A stretch of DNA of 64,000 bases from Eustoma russellianum (lineage: Eukaryota; Streptophyta; Magnoliopsida; Gentianales; Gentianaceae). The stretch spans positions 9,738,244-9,802,243 of the forward strand of contig AP025065.1 in assembly GCA_036186865.1 (NCBI GenBank). Reading direction: 5' to 3'. The translations under genes and the position numbers were made by a program. Positions 12,901 through 24,988 of the stretch are shown here, piece by piece. The notes beneath the pieces were generated by a model. The model was not told where the DNA came from. It saw nothing but the letters and a program-made list of their open reading frames with translations, and did no database searches. Every line of letters begins with the position of its first letter. Positions within the stretch are counted from its first letter, which is position 1.

Positions 12901-13298
12901 TTGCTGCGTCAGATAAATATTCTGTGGTATCTTTTTCATCTTGGAGTTCCCTTGATAAATCACTTCTTCTCGCATTGGATCCTTAATCATCACACGCTTA
13001 CCACGACAATCAATGTAGGCATGGTGTTTGAACAACCAATCCATGCCTAGAATAAGGTCGAAGTCCCCAATCTGTATAGGAATTAGGGTAACTTCGAACT
13101 TCTGTCCTCCCATTTCTATCTCGCAATTCTTATATGATGTGAAATGATCACTTGATCACCAGCTGCTTGAACGCGATAAGGCGTATCCAGCCAAGTCGGA
13201 CAACTATCAAGGTTCTTAGCAAACCTTTTCGATACAAAGGAATGGCTTGCACCACTATCAAATAATACGTTGGCAGGTATGTTTTGTTAATATAACAC
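9921..13298 (-). pseudogene. pol of chromovirus body B, chromodomain intact
   Basis: Better preserved sister of body A. Protease DSGAS is at 13245-13259 with ILGMDWLFKHH following. The RT catalytic FIDD lies near 12186-12200. RNase H is open at 11444-11683 (THDLELAAVVFAL, YTDHKSLKYLF). The integrase is open over 244 residues (10410-11144): zinc-finger RCHTCQQ, CDRDPRF, HPQTDGQSERT. One missing base near the first catalytic Asp shifts that block. GPY/F and a chromodomain (VKVQWSNHTEREATWEPE, stop at 9921) close the frame. The chromodomain is thought to steer integration toward particular chromatin. Scattered 1-3 bp indels still break the full polyprotein. Confidence 0.85.
12404..12472 (-). other. 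Candidate intron inside RT, body B
   Basis: Same position as 3549-3612 in body A: donor GTAAGT, acceptor CGTACAG, 69 bases. One exon-end G is absent, so splicing would leave a one-base frame error in this copy. Confidence 0.5.
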
Positions 13299-13373
13299 CT
13301 GAAGCAATTCATAATTCAAATATGCAATCCCTAAGAGCAGATAATATCATAAACTTTTCAAAATGAAAAATAC
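13299..13373 (-). other. Candidate gag/protease intron, body B
   Basis: Counterpart of 4448-4522. The acceptor TTGCTTCAG is kept. The donor side has lost one G (ACAGTATTT instead of ACAGGTATTT), so the split Gly codon is damaged in this copy. Confidence 0.55.
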
Positions 13374-14550
13374 TGTCACAACGTCTGGGGCATCTCGAAC
13401 CTCCTCATCTGTCATCACATGTACTCTGGCATTGGCCCTTGGGCCATCTCTCTGCTGAGGTGCGGCCCTCTAGGGTCCCTTCCTGGGCTCAGGACAGTCT
13501 TTGATCATGTGGCCAATCTTGCCACAGTTAAAGCAAGCTCCAATCTTCAGCAAACATGCTCCTGTATGCGGTTTCTGGCACTTAGGGCATCTCGGAATCG
13601 GATTCGCCTGTGGTGGACGTTGCTGTGTGGCTAGCATTGCGGCTGAGGTTGCTGCTGATAATTCTGCTGACGTGTACGTCCATCATCTCCTCTAACAGTC
13701 TTAGCCCCTTTACCAAACTGACCATCTCCAAACTCTTGGGGCCTCTTGCCCGGGTATCAGCGTCACGCCTAATGATGTCCCTCTCTACCCGATAGCAAGC
13801 ATCCAGTAATTCACCAAAATCTCTTGGGTTGGCATTCACAATCATGTGCGAATGTGTGGTTCAGTCCTCTCTCAAACTTGATCATCTTCAGTTGTTCATC
13901 CCCCATAATCGGGAACATATCTTCCCAATGCAGTAAATCGGTTGGCATAGTCGGCCACTGTCATACCAGATGTCTGGACAAGAGACTCAAACATCCCTAT
14001 CTTCTGTAAGGTAACTGATGGTGGAATATAGAATTTATGGAACTCTCTCAGAAATCGCTCCCAAGTAACTGGAGCTGGCAAATGATGCAAATTAGTGGTC
14101 TACCATTGATCGGCTTCACGAGTCAGAAAGGGTTTGATAACATGATCCTTTATCTCCTCTGGTACTTGAATCAGCTCAAAATTATTATGTACTTCTTTTA
14201 GCCATTTCACGGCTATGTCAGGTCAGATCCACCTTCAAAGTTAGGATGCGGGCCTTCTTTATCTCTCCGTAAAAGAAACAAGTGCCATGCTGTGGTGTAG
14301 GTGGTGGTGGTGGCAGTGAAGGTGGCCGCGTGATTCTGGTGGTCATTGTTACCTACCGCATGTCCTATCTGCACCAAAGCTTGTAAAACAGCCTGCTGAA
14401 AATCTCCCTGACCCTGCTGCTCTGGGGGTGGTGGCATATGCTCAGTGTAAAGTGGAACCGGTCCTGTCTGCGGGGTATCTGTGGCGGTGGAGGAGGGGGT
14501 AACTGTGCAAGTCTGTCAGCACGCGGTCTACCTCTAGGTCGTGAAGACAT
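13374..14550 (-). pseudogene. gag of chromovirus body B, decayed
   Basis: ATG at 14548-14550 begins MSSRPRGRPRADRLAQLPP, a proline-rich leader. The gag domain follows in pieces: HHLPAPVTWERFLREFHKFY, then SGMTVADYANRFTALGRYVP (13896-14090), then NANPRDFGELLDACYRVERD (13750-13845). The CCHC knuckle region, CGKIGHMIKDC-like, lies near 13490-13560. Frames change several times through small indels. The role is as for body A: particle formation and RNA binding. Confidence 0.8.
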
Positions 14551-14826
14551 CCTATCGAAAGTAGTATCATTAGTAATAATTTACAGAAGAAATCAATTTG
14601 TCTTCCTGCTTAATTCAGAATTTGTAAAATTAGCATTTTTTTGAGGACATAATAATCCTAATAAAATTTCAAATTTCATCTAGCTATCCCTATCCATTCT
14701 AGGGATCCTAATCTAAGGATATCACTCTTGGTCTAAGATCATACCTTAAGTTCTAGGATCATCACTTAATTTTCTAAGTGCTTACCTTACTGTTTCGCGT
14801 GGATCTAGAGCCTTGCTCTGATACCA
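14551..14826 (-). other. Primer-binding site and 5' leader, body B
   Basis: TGGTATCAGAGC on the minus strand (14826 to 14815), two bases inside the right-hand LTR. The leader carries the same degenerate CTTAAGT/GATCCTAG words (14690-14790) as body A. Confidence 0.85.
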
Positions 14827-14828
14827 AC

Positions 14829-17339
14829 TGTAGCCCTGCCCGAAACCAGGGTTCCAGCTTAGTGCACCCGCCATACTCTACTCCATAGAGTACAAGGCGT
14901 CGATACTACATATGTGCATGTCAACATGAATCGTAATCGATATAGCGGAAGCAACTTAAAATAAGTTCACGACATGCATGATAATTATACAAACCGTTCA
15001 AATCCACACAAACCACAAACACAGCTTCTCACGATAGTCTTATTACATCACAATGAAATAAAGCTCACACAACAGGTACATAGCTTCAGCCTACATCTCC
15101 ACTCATGGATACTCTATCTGGGGTTCCTCCTCAATGAACACGGCGTCAGGGTCCCTGTTCTCTGAAATGTTAAGAGGCAAGTATGAGCGATAGCCACCAT
15201 CTTTTAATCGCTCAGCAAGTATTCTTTATAGATACTTCATGTGGATCATACATGGGGAGACGGAGAGACAAGTAGTGATAAAGTAACAATATACATAATT
15301 GTATCTCCATTTACAAATGATAGCATGATATATAAGAATAAAATAGAACATAAGATTTTGCATCATACATTAGAGATCGTATCATTCTTCCTCAGCATAT
15401 CCTTAGCCTACCTTCCATACTTGAACACTAATCCATTTCATGCTAAGATCATTACTTACAATCATCCCTTTTACATGCATAATCTTCCTTAATCATCTTA
15501 AGACTTAATGATTGTACAAATATCCTAGTCTTCACCTAAGGGACATGATCGTGACATGATGCATAAAACATGACTTTTCATAAATGACTTTTGTAACTTG
15601 ACTTTTCTTAAACATGACATTTCATAACTTGACATGATTTTCATAACTTGCGTAAATGACATATTCATAACTTTCATAACATGACATTTTCATAACATGA
15701 AGACATAACATTTTCATCATTGGCTATAGCACTTTTCATAAGAATAATAACACACGACATACCGATCGATTTCCCATATAGCACATGTATGACATAAAAC
15801 TTCATAAACATATGTACATGTACTAATGGTGACGCGCTATGACGGAGATCCCGTGTCCCAAGAACCGGTGTTTTTGGTGTTACACTCGGCATATCGTAAT
15901 CATATGCCCCTGACATCTACCACCCCTGTTACCGATGTCATGCCGTCGAACATAACATAGTCGTAATCATGAACATAACTAACATATCGTGTGTCAATGA
16001 ATCGATCGTCTCGGTTTATTATTCACATGCATATGAACTTTTAAAACATGATATGCGCAAAACAACTTTCAAACTTTATTTTCATGCACATGAGACTTGT
16101 TCATATGAGGGGTTATGGTAAACTACTAATCTTATAACATCACTTACTTATTTTCATCTTACATATCATAACTTAAAGAAATTCCACCTTGACCATCAAG
16201 GGTGGCCATTCGACCATGTTACAAACAAACCACTTTTCCTCATTTGTCATCCAACAACACTTTCTTAATTTGTATTTCCAAATGAAATCCATATTTCAAC
16301 ACTTAGGTCAATTAAGAACCTTAAACCTATATCTCACCTAAAGTACCTAACTTATGACATACTCTATTCATCATTTTATGTAATACATATAAATGAATAT
16401 ATATGACTACAATTTATTTGATTCTTTAAAAAGGACCTTGTGGCCGAATACATATATGTTACATATATGTATATTATTTTCCATACTAATACAATTATAT
16501 GTATATATCATAGATGGTAACTTTGGAGTTGGAGCATTCCAATGATGGCTGTTTCCCATGGCGTGTTTTGTTCCCCCTCACATCTATCTCCTGTTGCACA
16601 TTTAAGGACGGGTTTGGCTATGCTTGAATTATATGGAAGAATCAAACTTAAACTTTATAAAGTTCTTATCTTGATTTCCTTTGATTCTAGATGCTACAAC
16701 CTTCTTGAATCTTCTTAGTTGATGGAGTGTTTATGGTACTTGATTTGAGTGATGTAGGTGTGAAGAAAGGAGAAGAAATCTTCTCCTTATGGAGAGTAGA
16801 GTTTTCGACCAAGAGGGAGGGGAGAGGGTATTGTAGTGTTCTTGAGTTTTCTTGGAGATAGGATGCAATAGTTGGTTTGAAGATGTATTATTTGAGGGTT
16901 GAAGAAGAAATAACAATTTCTTCTTTACTAGAGGTGGGGGGGGCGGCCAGCCTGGGAAGGGATGGGGTGGAAGACACCTTTAGACAAGTATGGGTGTAAG
17001 GAATGGGTTTATGACAAGATTCCTAAGCATGCTAATTTTTATGCTAAATGTTTAAAGTGTAAGACAAGTTGTTTCACCTTCCTTTTCATTTTCCTTTTCT
17101 TTTTCTTTCATGTATGTATTTTATTTTCTTTTATTTAAAGTAGTATAAAATTGTTGTGTCATGGATTTATTTTTGATTTAATTATACTAATAGTTTAAGT
17201 TTTACTAACTAATTTAATTGAGTTTTTATTGTGTAGATTCAAGCGTTATGATATATTTGCTAATGAATCGTACACCTACGAGATTATGTTTACGTATTGG
17301 AGGCTGTTTACGACATAACGAAATTTCCGGGCTGTAACA
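14829..17339 (-). repeat. Right-hand (5') LTR of chromovirus body B, internally rearranged
   Basis: Minus-strand LTR starting at 17339 with TGTTACAGCC and ending at 14829 with GGGCTACA. It matches the middle LTR on both sides of a rearrangement. Positions 7672-9200 of the middle copy, TRIM included, are replaced here by 101 unrelated bases (16526-16626). This makes it 2.5 kb. It is followed by the presumed target duplication ATATT. Confidence 0.85.
16526..16626. other. 101-bp foreign filler inside the LTR
   Basis: This segment has no counterpart in the other two LTR copies. It sits exactly where about 1.5 kb is missing, between blocks ending at ACTTTG and restarting at AATTATATGG. One plus-strand frame is open throughout, but I do not recognise it. 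It looks like filler captured during break repair; its origin is unknown. Confidence 0.6.
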
Positions 17340-17344
17340 ATATT
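17340..17344. other. Presumed target-site duplication (ATATT)
   Basis: The first five bases outside the right-hand LTR. A homologous uninterrupted site occurs near 27877 (gaagATATTaac), consistent with insertion there. The left duplicate is outside the window. Confidence 0.55.
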
Positions 17345-19423
17345 AGTCTCATTAGAGATATTGATCGGTACCAAAAAGCGTGAATCAGCTATAACAAGTA
17401 CATGGAAATGATGAACCCCTTACAACTTTTATAGTAAGTGTTGACTTATAGGAACATCGAATTACTTGGCTTGAATATTGTAGGCTTAAATTAAAATAGA
17501 GCATACATGAACAAGTAGTGGCTGCTTTTCATATGGGGTAGAATAAGATTAGTGGTTCAAATAACCATGTAACGAGATACAATGGATTAGTGTGACGCGC
17601 GGAAGCATGGCGAATTAGAACATCTTAAGTCAATCAATAATTAGTGCGCCGTACTAGGATTAGACCAATTAAAGTTAAAGATTTGATCATGAGTATACAA
17701 AGTTAGATTTATAAGAAAATGTACGCAGGAGACCTATCCGAGAAAGAAAATGACCTATAGGATTATACGAAATATTGGACTGATGTATTTTTTCTAACAG
17801 ATAAATATTGTATATCAGCATGTACACCAATGTATAACTAAATTCTAACAAAGACTTTAAATTTGTTTTTTGTTTTTTGTCTTCGGAATACTTTATCGAG
17901 TCTTATTTTTCTTTTTGTAGTCTGTTCAAACTTTACAATGCTAAATTTTCTCTGTATATGTATATCAACTAATACAAAAAAATTTCAATTCTTTTAAGAC
18001 CTTAAAAGAGGAAACTTTTAAAACTACTGATGTTCTTAAAAAAACGATATGTTTATATTTATCAAATTTTCGTTTAGCCATATTGATTTTGCTAAAATAA
18101 ATTATTTGTCAACAATCGACATTGCAAGTATTTATCATTAAATGCGTTTGAATAGATTTATCTGCTTACGATGAAAATATTTAATTTCATGAAGCGGAAA
18201 TAGTTTCAAAATGTATATACCCTCTTTTTGAAAAGAGAAGTACTTAGCCAAATTATTTTATAAAACTATAAATTGTTGAGGTTTTAATTGTTCCTTTTGC
18301 CGAAACAAAACTATAGCTTTCACAATTTGTATTTCTTTAGAGAGAAAAAAAAACACTGTTCTCAATCGTTTTGTAAAACAAAAAGAAAAACAACTTTGCG
18401 ATTGTTGTATTTCAACTGTTTTAATGAAATTTCATCGAAATACTTTTGCAAAGTAAGTTGTACCATTATTTACGAATGTTCATTTGAGACATCGCTTTAC
18501 GAAAACAAATACATGATCCCATGGGTCTTGTGTTACAAAAATTATATGTAATTATTCCAAACAGTTAAAGCTATAGTTAAGTAAACTACTTTAAATTAAA
18601 GAAAATATGTCCATGCACATTACTTCGTTTATACTAGGTTGTTGATGATATATCTGAGAGAAGTAATGACATGATCATAGAGTTATATCGTAAGTATATA
18701 AGAATTAATTTACGGACTTGGTTTTGTGTAAGAAGTACCCTATTGGCCATACATCAGGGATATTATTTTGGTAATTACCTAGGGAGATGAACCATATATA
18801 ATGAGCTTAAGAATCCGAAATGTAGACTGCAATAAGTTGAACGATACACGCCAAGGGGTATAAGTGGAAGTATGTACATACTAATTATAGAGAATTAAGT
18901 AAAGATTGAGCCATATAGGGACTAGATCATCTTGTGGGATGCTAGCGACGGCTAAATTGAGACATACTATAGTAAACGTATTCTGAAAAAACACATACGA
19001 TTCAAGAGATGAGTCTTATGAACAAGATGTAAGTTAAAGATTGTAGTACACTTAAGAACTGATTTACGAGGACTGCTGATGACCGCAGATATAAGTAAGT
19101 TATAGATTGATGATTGGGTTGTAGTATGATGACAATACCCTAAGTTGATTCGATAATCATAGGTAGATTAGGTTACGATCTTAAATAAGTGAAGAGAAAT
19201 GGATTAGAAATTTCTATGTATACAAGGAATGATTTTGAGGCCTTAGCATGTGATAAAGAAATGAAGTGGTTAGCATGTTAGAAAACACAAGGGATATTTT
19301 AACTTGATTATTATCTAGGTGAATGGATGTATAGTTTGATCATTATCTAGGTGAATGAACCAAGTAGAAGCATACTAAGTCATCGATTACAGCATACGCA
19401 AGTTTCGAGGACGAAACTTTTGT
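17345..19423 (+). mobile_element. 3' internal region of a plus-strand LTR element, non-coding
   Basis: AT-rich DNA without a credible reading frame. It is homologous along its length to 27880-29640: shared blocks include the start near GAGGTATTGATCG, the row of GCGCGCGGAAGCATGG, and the ATCATCTTGTG block. It ends with AAGTTTCGAGGACGAAACTT at 19400-19420, the palindrome also seen before the chromovirus tract at 984. It therefore represents the 3' untranslated part of a large gypsy-type, probably non-autonomous element. The Region 1 chain interrupts its left side. Confidence 0.65.
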
Positions 19424-19435
19424 AAGGGGGTAGAA
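19424..19435 (+). other. Polypurine tract
   Basis: AAGGGGGTAGAA immediately before TGTTATAACC, the start of the next LTR. Confidence 0.8.
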
Positions 19436-22400
19436 TGTTATAACCGTAGATTGTTAAAAAATAATTAATTAATTAATTAATTAATTAAATTAATTAATTA
19501 AATTAGGTTAACAATTTAAAACTGAAGTTAAAAAAATAATAATAAAATAAGAGGATAATGAGTTAATGGGGCCAATAACTACCCCCATTAACCCCCACTA
19601 TCTTTTCCTTAATTTCCATCCCACATAACCGATTTGCCATCATGTTGTTTAAAAAAAGTTAAGCCCATAAAAAGGGTTCAGGCGTTTTACCTCAACCCAC
19701 ATTCACACACCATCACTTTTCAATCTCAATATGCGGCTGAGAACAGAGAGCGACAGGGAGAAAAGGGAAGAAAGAGAAAGGAGGAAAAGAGAAATAGGAA
19801 GGGAAGTTTGGCCACCCACATCAAATCCAACACCGTGTTGTCCGTGAGTTTACGTTCAAGAGGTAGGTTACCCTCCCCTCTGTCGGATTGCTTTGGATTC
19901 CCTCGCATTCTGTTTTGGGAAATATTTGATTATCACCGTATGTTTATCTTATATGTATATTATGAATTCTTTATGTTTTGATATGGAAAGTGCATGAATG
20001 GCCTTAGATATAGATCACATAGCATGGAAATAGGTGGGAATGTGTTCGGGTTGTCGAAAAACGCGCACGGAGACAGCGTGTGCAGCACACGCGCGACGGC
20101 CTATGCACGCCCCTGAACGGTGGGTGCAGTTCACGTGCTGATATTCCAGTTGCGTTAAAAAGAGTGCGTTAAACGGAGTCCAATGGAACTGGTTTGGGGT
20201 TAATCGGAGTTAAAATGAAAAAGTTATGAATTTTTGAATGTATTTAGGAATTAAGAAATTAAAAAAAAGTAAAATAAAAAATAATAATAAAGGATGCACT
20301 GACGTTGTCCATGGCGTGATGGAGAGAGCATTAAATGGAGTAAAATGGAATTGGTTTGGGACAAATCGGAATTAAAATGTAAAGATATGAATTTTTAAAA
20401 GAAATTAGAATTTTAAATGAAATAAAGGAAAAAAAGAAAAAAAAATAAAAGGGTGGCAGGCCTGGTCTGCCGCGGAAGCCGGGCCTGCGGTTTCAAATTC
20501 AGCAGGCTGGAGGTTTCGACCCAATTCTGGCAGTTTACAAAAAAAGGTTAAAGGTAAAACGGGTCAGTCTCAGTAGCCAGCCCAAATGAAGACTGAATTA
20601 AAAAAAGGGAGATGCTAGCGGGCCAGCAGTATTTCTTTTAAGGCTGGGATGCGCAGTAATAGGGCCAGGGAAAGGAAAAACAATAAAGAAGAATAAACAG
20701 ACCTGGTTTGTTTAAATAATAGTAATAGAAAGATAAATGATTAAGATAATATAAATATTATTCAGTAAAAAAACAAAATCCACTAAATATATAAACTGAA
20801 GTTAAATTTAAAATAAAGTAAAATAAAATAATAAAAAAAATTATATATATTATACAAAAGAAGGCTGTGTGCCACGTGGAAGAAAAAAAGTGTAATGATA
20901 ATAATAATAATAATAATTAAGTTAATATGGTAATTTGTGAATAAGGAAATTTAGAAACCCATTAAATAAATTAAAATAAAAGAAATAAAAATAGTAGGGA
21001 AAGATAAAAATATTTAAATAAAAGATTAAAGTGCTTGAAAGCCTAGGAAAAACAAAATAAAGTGTAGAAACCTAAAATAAAGTCTAGAAAGATAAAATAA
21101 CGGTAGAAGATAAAATACAGTAATGAACCCCACGCAACATAGGGTAACTACGCAATATAGGTAATACGCAACATAGAACGGAGCTTGCAACATAGGACAA
21201 ACGGAAGTGTGCAAGTGTGACGCATTCATGGCACGAGCATTGCATTTGGCCTATGAGCCGTGTGGTCCTACGGGACGTGTGGCCTGACGAGGCGTGTGAT
21301 GGGTGTTGGTAATAATGGTTACCTTCACCTAATAGGACCCGAGACATGCATAGCATATCATGGAAAGAAAGAGCATAGCGTGTGATATTAAATGACTGCG
21401 TGTGACACGGAGATAGAAGTGCATGCATCATGAAGTTGCGCATTGCATTCGTTATTGTTGAGATTATTGTTTATCTTGTTATTAAGTTGTTTCAGTGCTA
21501 CGGTTTGGGATACGGATCGGGTCGGGTATGTGCTAATTCCTTATTTATGCTTTATTTGCTTTATTATTTTTATGTTTATGTTTTATTGCTTTATTTATCT
21601 GCCCACCTGCTTTACGTGCTTAATTTTTTACCCGACTCAGTATGTGACAATCCCTTTTCGGGAGAGACGAGTAACCTACGAGTGACTCCCATCACTCACC
21701 CCCCACCACCCCTCCACAGGTGAGCAAGATTAAAAGTACATATATTTATCGAGGATGGGACAGATTACGCAAGTTGGGAAGAGTGAGCTGGGCTCGAGAA
21801 GGGATCTTGTTGACCGGGGAGCTTGTTCTTGGGATGCATACGTATGTCATGAGATCATGAAAATGGGCCGAATTATGAGGTTTAGAGGCCGCGCAAACAG
21901 AACGTTAATTCTGGAAATTTTTCCAGCTTGATGAATAAGACCGTACCTGTATGTATGTGACGCATTTGGTCACGAATTTCATAATGCACGTCATACATTG
22001 CATCATCGTCACTTACATGATTCATGAAACTGATTTTGTGATAAAGAATGATGAAAAAGCGTTTTTTTAAGCAAAGATTTGGTTTTGAAAAGAACGCTTC
22101 CCATTGGTACCATTTATTTCTGGCCAGCTTAACCCGTTCCAGATCCGGGGTTAATTGATCTGATGATTATGACCGTACAGGCCCGGAGAGAATAGATCTG
22201 ACTATGATGATTATGACCGTACAGGCCCGGAAACAATAGACCTGATTATGATGAATATGACCGTACAGGCCCGGAAAGAATAGACCTGATGACTATGATT
22301 GATGATGTGACCGTTTTCGGATCCGGAAATAATAGATTCGAAGGGAAGAATATGATCGCCTCAGATCCGGATAGAATAGATCTGAACACTCTCTTGTTTT

Positions 22401-23123
22401 TTATTGACGATGATGTTTTGAAAGAAAGAAAGGAAGAATTTATCCTCATATTTATCACGATGCATCACATGTGCATACTCATGCATGTTGCATTTAATGG
22501 TTAGTCGAATATTTGGTACACTGTTACTTAGGCTAAGATGTTATGACTTGATATCTCCTAAGTTATGATTTTTAATAAGTTATGAGCTTGTTACTTACGG
22601 ATATTGGATGGAAGGTCATGTATGTTACTAAACCAAAATTTTTGGGGTTTGGTTCTTGTGTGTACTTTCCATTTAATTCATGATTATTTATGGTTTACTT
22701 GCTGGTCACGTTGTCACTCACCCCTTATTTTTCCTCCCAGAACCCGCAAGAAATAGGGTCGAATGGATCGAGGACGAGCCTAGGGTTCCTTATCCGTAGA
22801 AGAGCGAAAGGAGGATGACTTAAGGGTTTTTGTCGTGATGGTCTTGATTGATGAAATTTTTATGAACTTATGTTGGAAACATTGACTTTCGAATTTCTGC
22901 ATTTTGTGAACATGTTTGTAAGACTTATGACGGATGTTTAAACGCTTTTATTTTAAAAGTTTTTATCCTGCCTCGGTTTTGCTTACTTGTTAATGCGTAA
23001 GCAGGAAGGTCAACATATTTTATTATGGACTACAACATGCTATGAATCGACGCCTGATACTTTCCGTAGTGAAGTACGGTGGGCGCGCCGTATTCCGGCT
23101 AGGCCGGGGTGCGGGGCAATACA
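19436..23123 (+). repeat. Long LTR (3.7 kb) of a plus-strand gypsy-type element
   Basis: Starts TGTTATAACC after a polypurine tract and ends GGGGCAATACA two bases before a TGGTATCAGAGC primer site (23126-23137). It therefore has internal-type sequence on both sides, as a 3' LTR on its left and a 5' LTR on its right. It contains a TTAA-rich run (19455-19505), a leader-like GGTAGGTTACCCTCCCC block, long AT-rich stretches and a 44-bp minisatellite. TCACTCACCCC followed by CCACAGGTGAG near 21690-21725 recurs in the LTRs below. No protein is encoded. Confidence 0.75.
22148..22388 (+). repeat. 44-bp minisatellite inside the LTR (about 5 units)
   Basis: Units of roughly 38-52 bases have the core ATGACCGTACAGGCCCGGA followed by GAATAGAYCTGA. 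The first three are close copies and the last two are more diverged (GGATCCGGA, AGATCCGGA). Confidence 0.8.
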
Positions 23124-23876
23124 GGTGGTATCAGAGCTGAGGCTCTAGATCCGGGCAGAATATAGAATTAAGCTATGATTTTAGAAATCTAAGTTGATCT
23201 TAGACGTAAGTCATGATCTTAGAAAGAGAGTCGACCTTAGACTAGGATGACTTAGACTGGAAATTAAGATTTGGACCGGATGATAAATCCCCAGTTGATG
23301 ACATTTTATAGAATCTAATTCGTATCGTATCTGGTTGCATGCCCACTTGGAATTTTCATTGGATTACGAATTAAATTTTGTCACTTATCTCGGTATGTCA
23401 ACTTCGAATAAAACCGACGCTACGTGGTGCAGATGACATCACAGTTCGGTAAACTGACATCATCACTGTCACCCCCGGGAAGCAGTGGGTTCTACTATCG
23501 GCAGTTAGTTAAAGCACATGTTCCGAGATTTGGCGGAGAGTCTAGAGAAGCAATTTCATCATCTGTAAATGATATCATTGGACTCCCCTTGTATCTTTGA
23601 ATTTTTTTTGGTGGAATGTCGGTCGAAGTCGACGTATGGAAGAGGGAAACGGAGCTTTTTTCTATGTCAACCCCGTAGGGTTTGCGGTAGTTTCCTCCTC
23701 CGCCATTGTTGTTTGAAAAGTTTTGACTTTTATGAAGAAGATAGAAAAGGAATAGATAAAAACGGATGGAAAATATGTAAAAGTCAAAGGAAACGCAATG
23801 TCGGCTAGGGTTAGTTTTTTCCGCAAACCCTCTTAATCATATATATATATATATATATATAAAAGTGCAGCTCTTT
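23124..23876 (+). mobile_element. Primer site and 5' internal leader of a truncated element
   Basis: Begins with TGGTATCAGAGC (23126-23137) and AGGCTCTAGATCC. Repeated TCTTAGACKTAAGTC words follow (23160-23260), then non-coding sequence. It ends in an (AT)n run (23838-23860) just before the next LTR. There is no gag frame, so the element body is missing or was never coding. Confidence 0.6.
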
Positions 23877-24639
23877 TGGTCACTCCAGCCGAGGCATAGT
23901 AGGGAGAAAGAGAAATAGAGGAACGCATAGGAACTAAATTCGCCAAAACGGTAGGTTACTTTTTCCTCTTCTCGGATTGTCCGCACCTCGTGTGTGAATC
24001 ATACTTGCTTTGATTTTAATTTGTTTTTGTTTTATTTTCATTTTGCCTATATATATGAATGCATGCTCTTGATGTTGTATGATCGAGTATATGTATCAGT
24101 GCGAAAGGTGTTGATCGTACGTGTTGAAATAAATATAAAAGGTTGGATCTTTAAGCGATTAGGAGAAAAATTGCATGAATAGCCTTAGAAATAGGTCACG
24201 TAGCCAAGAAATTAGGCCGGAATAAAACTGGAAACCAAAAACTGGGTCTGGGCGGCGGCGCGTGAGGCCCATGCGCTCCCCTGACGACGCGTCCCGGACA
24301 CGCGCTGACATGTCCAGCACCGTTGGATGTATCGCATTATAATGAGTCAAATGCAACTGGTTTGAGGTCAATCGGAGTTAAAACGAAGAAGTTATGAATT
24401 TTTGAATAAAATTAGGATTTAATAATTAAGTAAATAAAAAAAGGGAACTAGACTAGCACCAAACGGGCGCAGGCGTGCAGGTCTGGTATGGCGCTGATGG
24501 ACTGGGCCGAAACACTAAAATAAAAAAATAATTAAATTAAATTCTGAAAATAGATAAATAGTAAATAATTAATTAAATTTAGTTTAAAATTCAAGAAAAA
24601 AAACATAAATAAATTCCAGAAAATTATTAGGAACATACA

Positions 24640-24988
24640 TAGGCGCATACACTATCTACGCTTTAGGTTGAATTTGCACTTAGTTGCTTATGTTGCTTAT
24701 GTTTTGCCGTTGTTTTGCATTATATGTATATATACACGTGATGTGTATTTTAATATTGAAAGCATCTTCTTTGTATTTCCTGAATTCCCTCACTAACACA
24801 CTAGCACAACATATCTCTACAATTATGTCATTTTTGTAGTTACATATGGAGTCGGGGGTCTCACTAAAAGCAGACTCTCTATCCCTTGGGATAGGGGTAT
24901 TGTCTGCTTACTACTTACCCTCCCCAGACCATGACGACAGCTTTTGCTGTCGTCGGGATATACTGGGTACGGATGATAATGATGATGA
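24640..24988 (+). repeat. SINE/LINE-like tail repeat, copy 1
   Basis: Insert absent from the sister LTR (30420-30600). The 3' part reads GGTATTGTCTGCTTACTAC, ACCCTCCCCAGACC, then a hairpin CGACAGCTTTTGCTGTCG and ATACTGGGTACGG. That layout is typical of Au-like plant SINE 3' ends. The upstream 180 bases match 41500-41660, so the repeat unit is at least 330 bp. Confidence 0.65.

Noticed and set aside
18288..18551. 87-codon frame in the 3' internal region
   Set aside because: Low-complexity AT-rich translation; not kept in the homologous stretch near 28800.
23569..23808. 79-codon frame after the primer site
   Set aside because: No gag motif and no conservation in the sister leader; chance frame.
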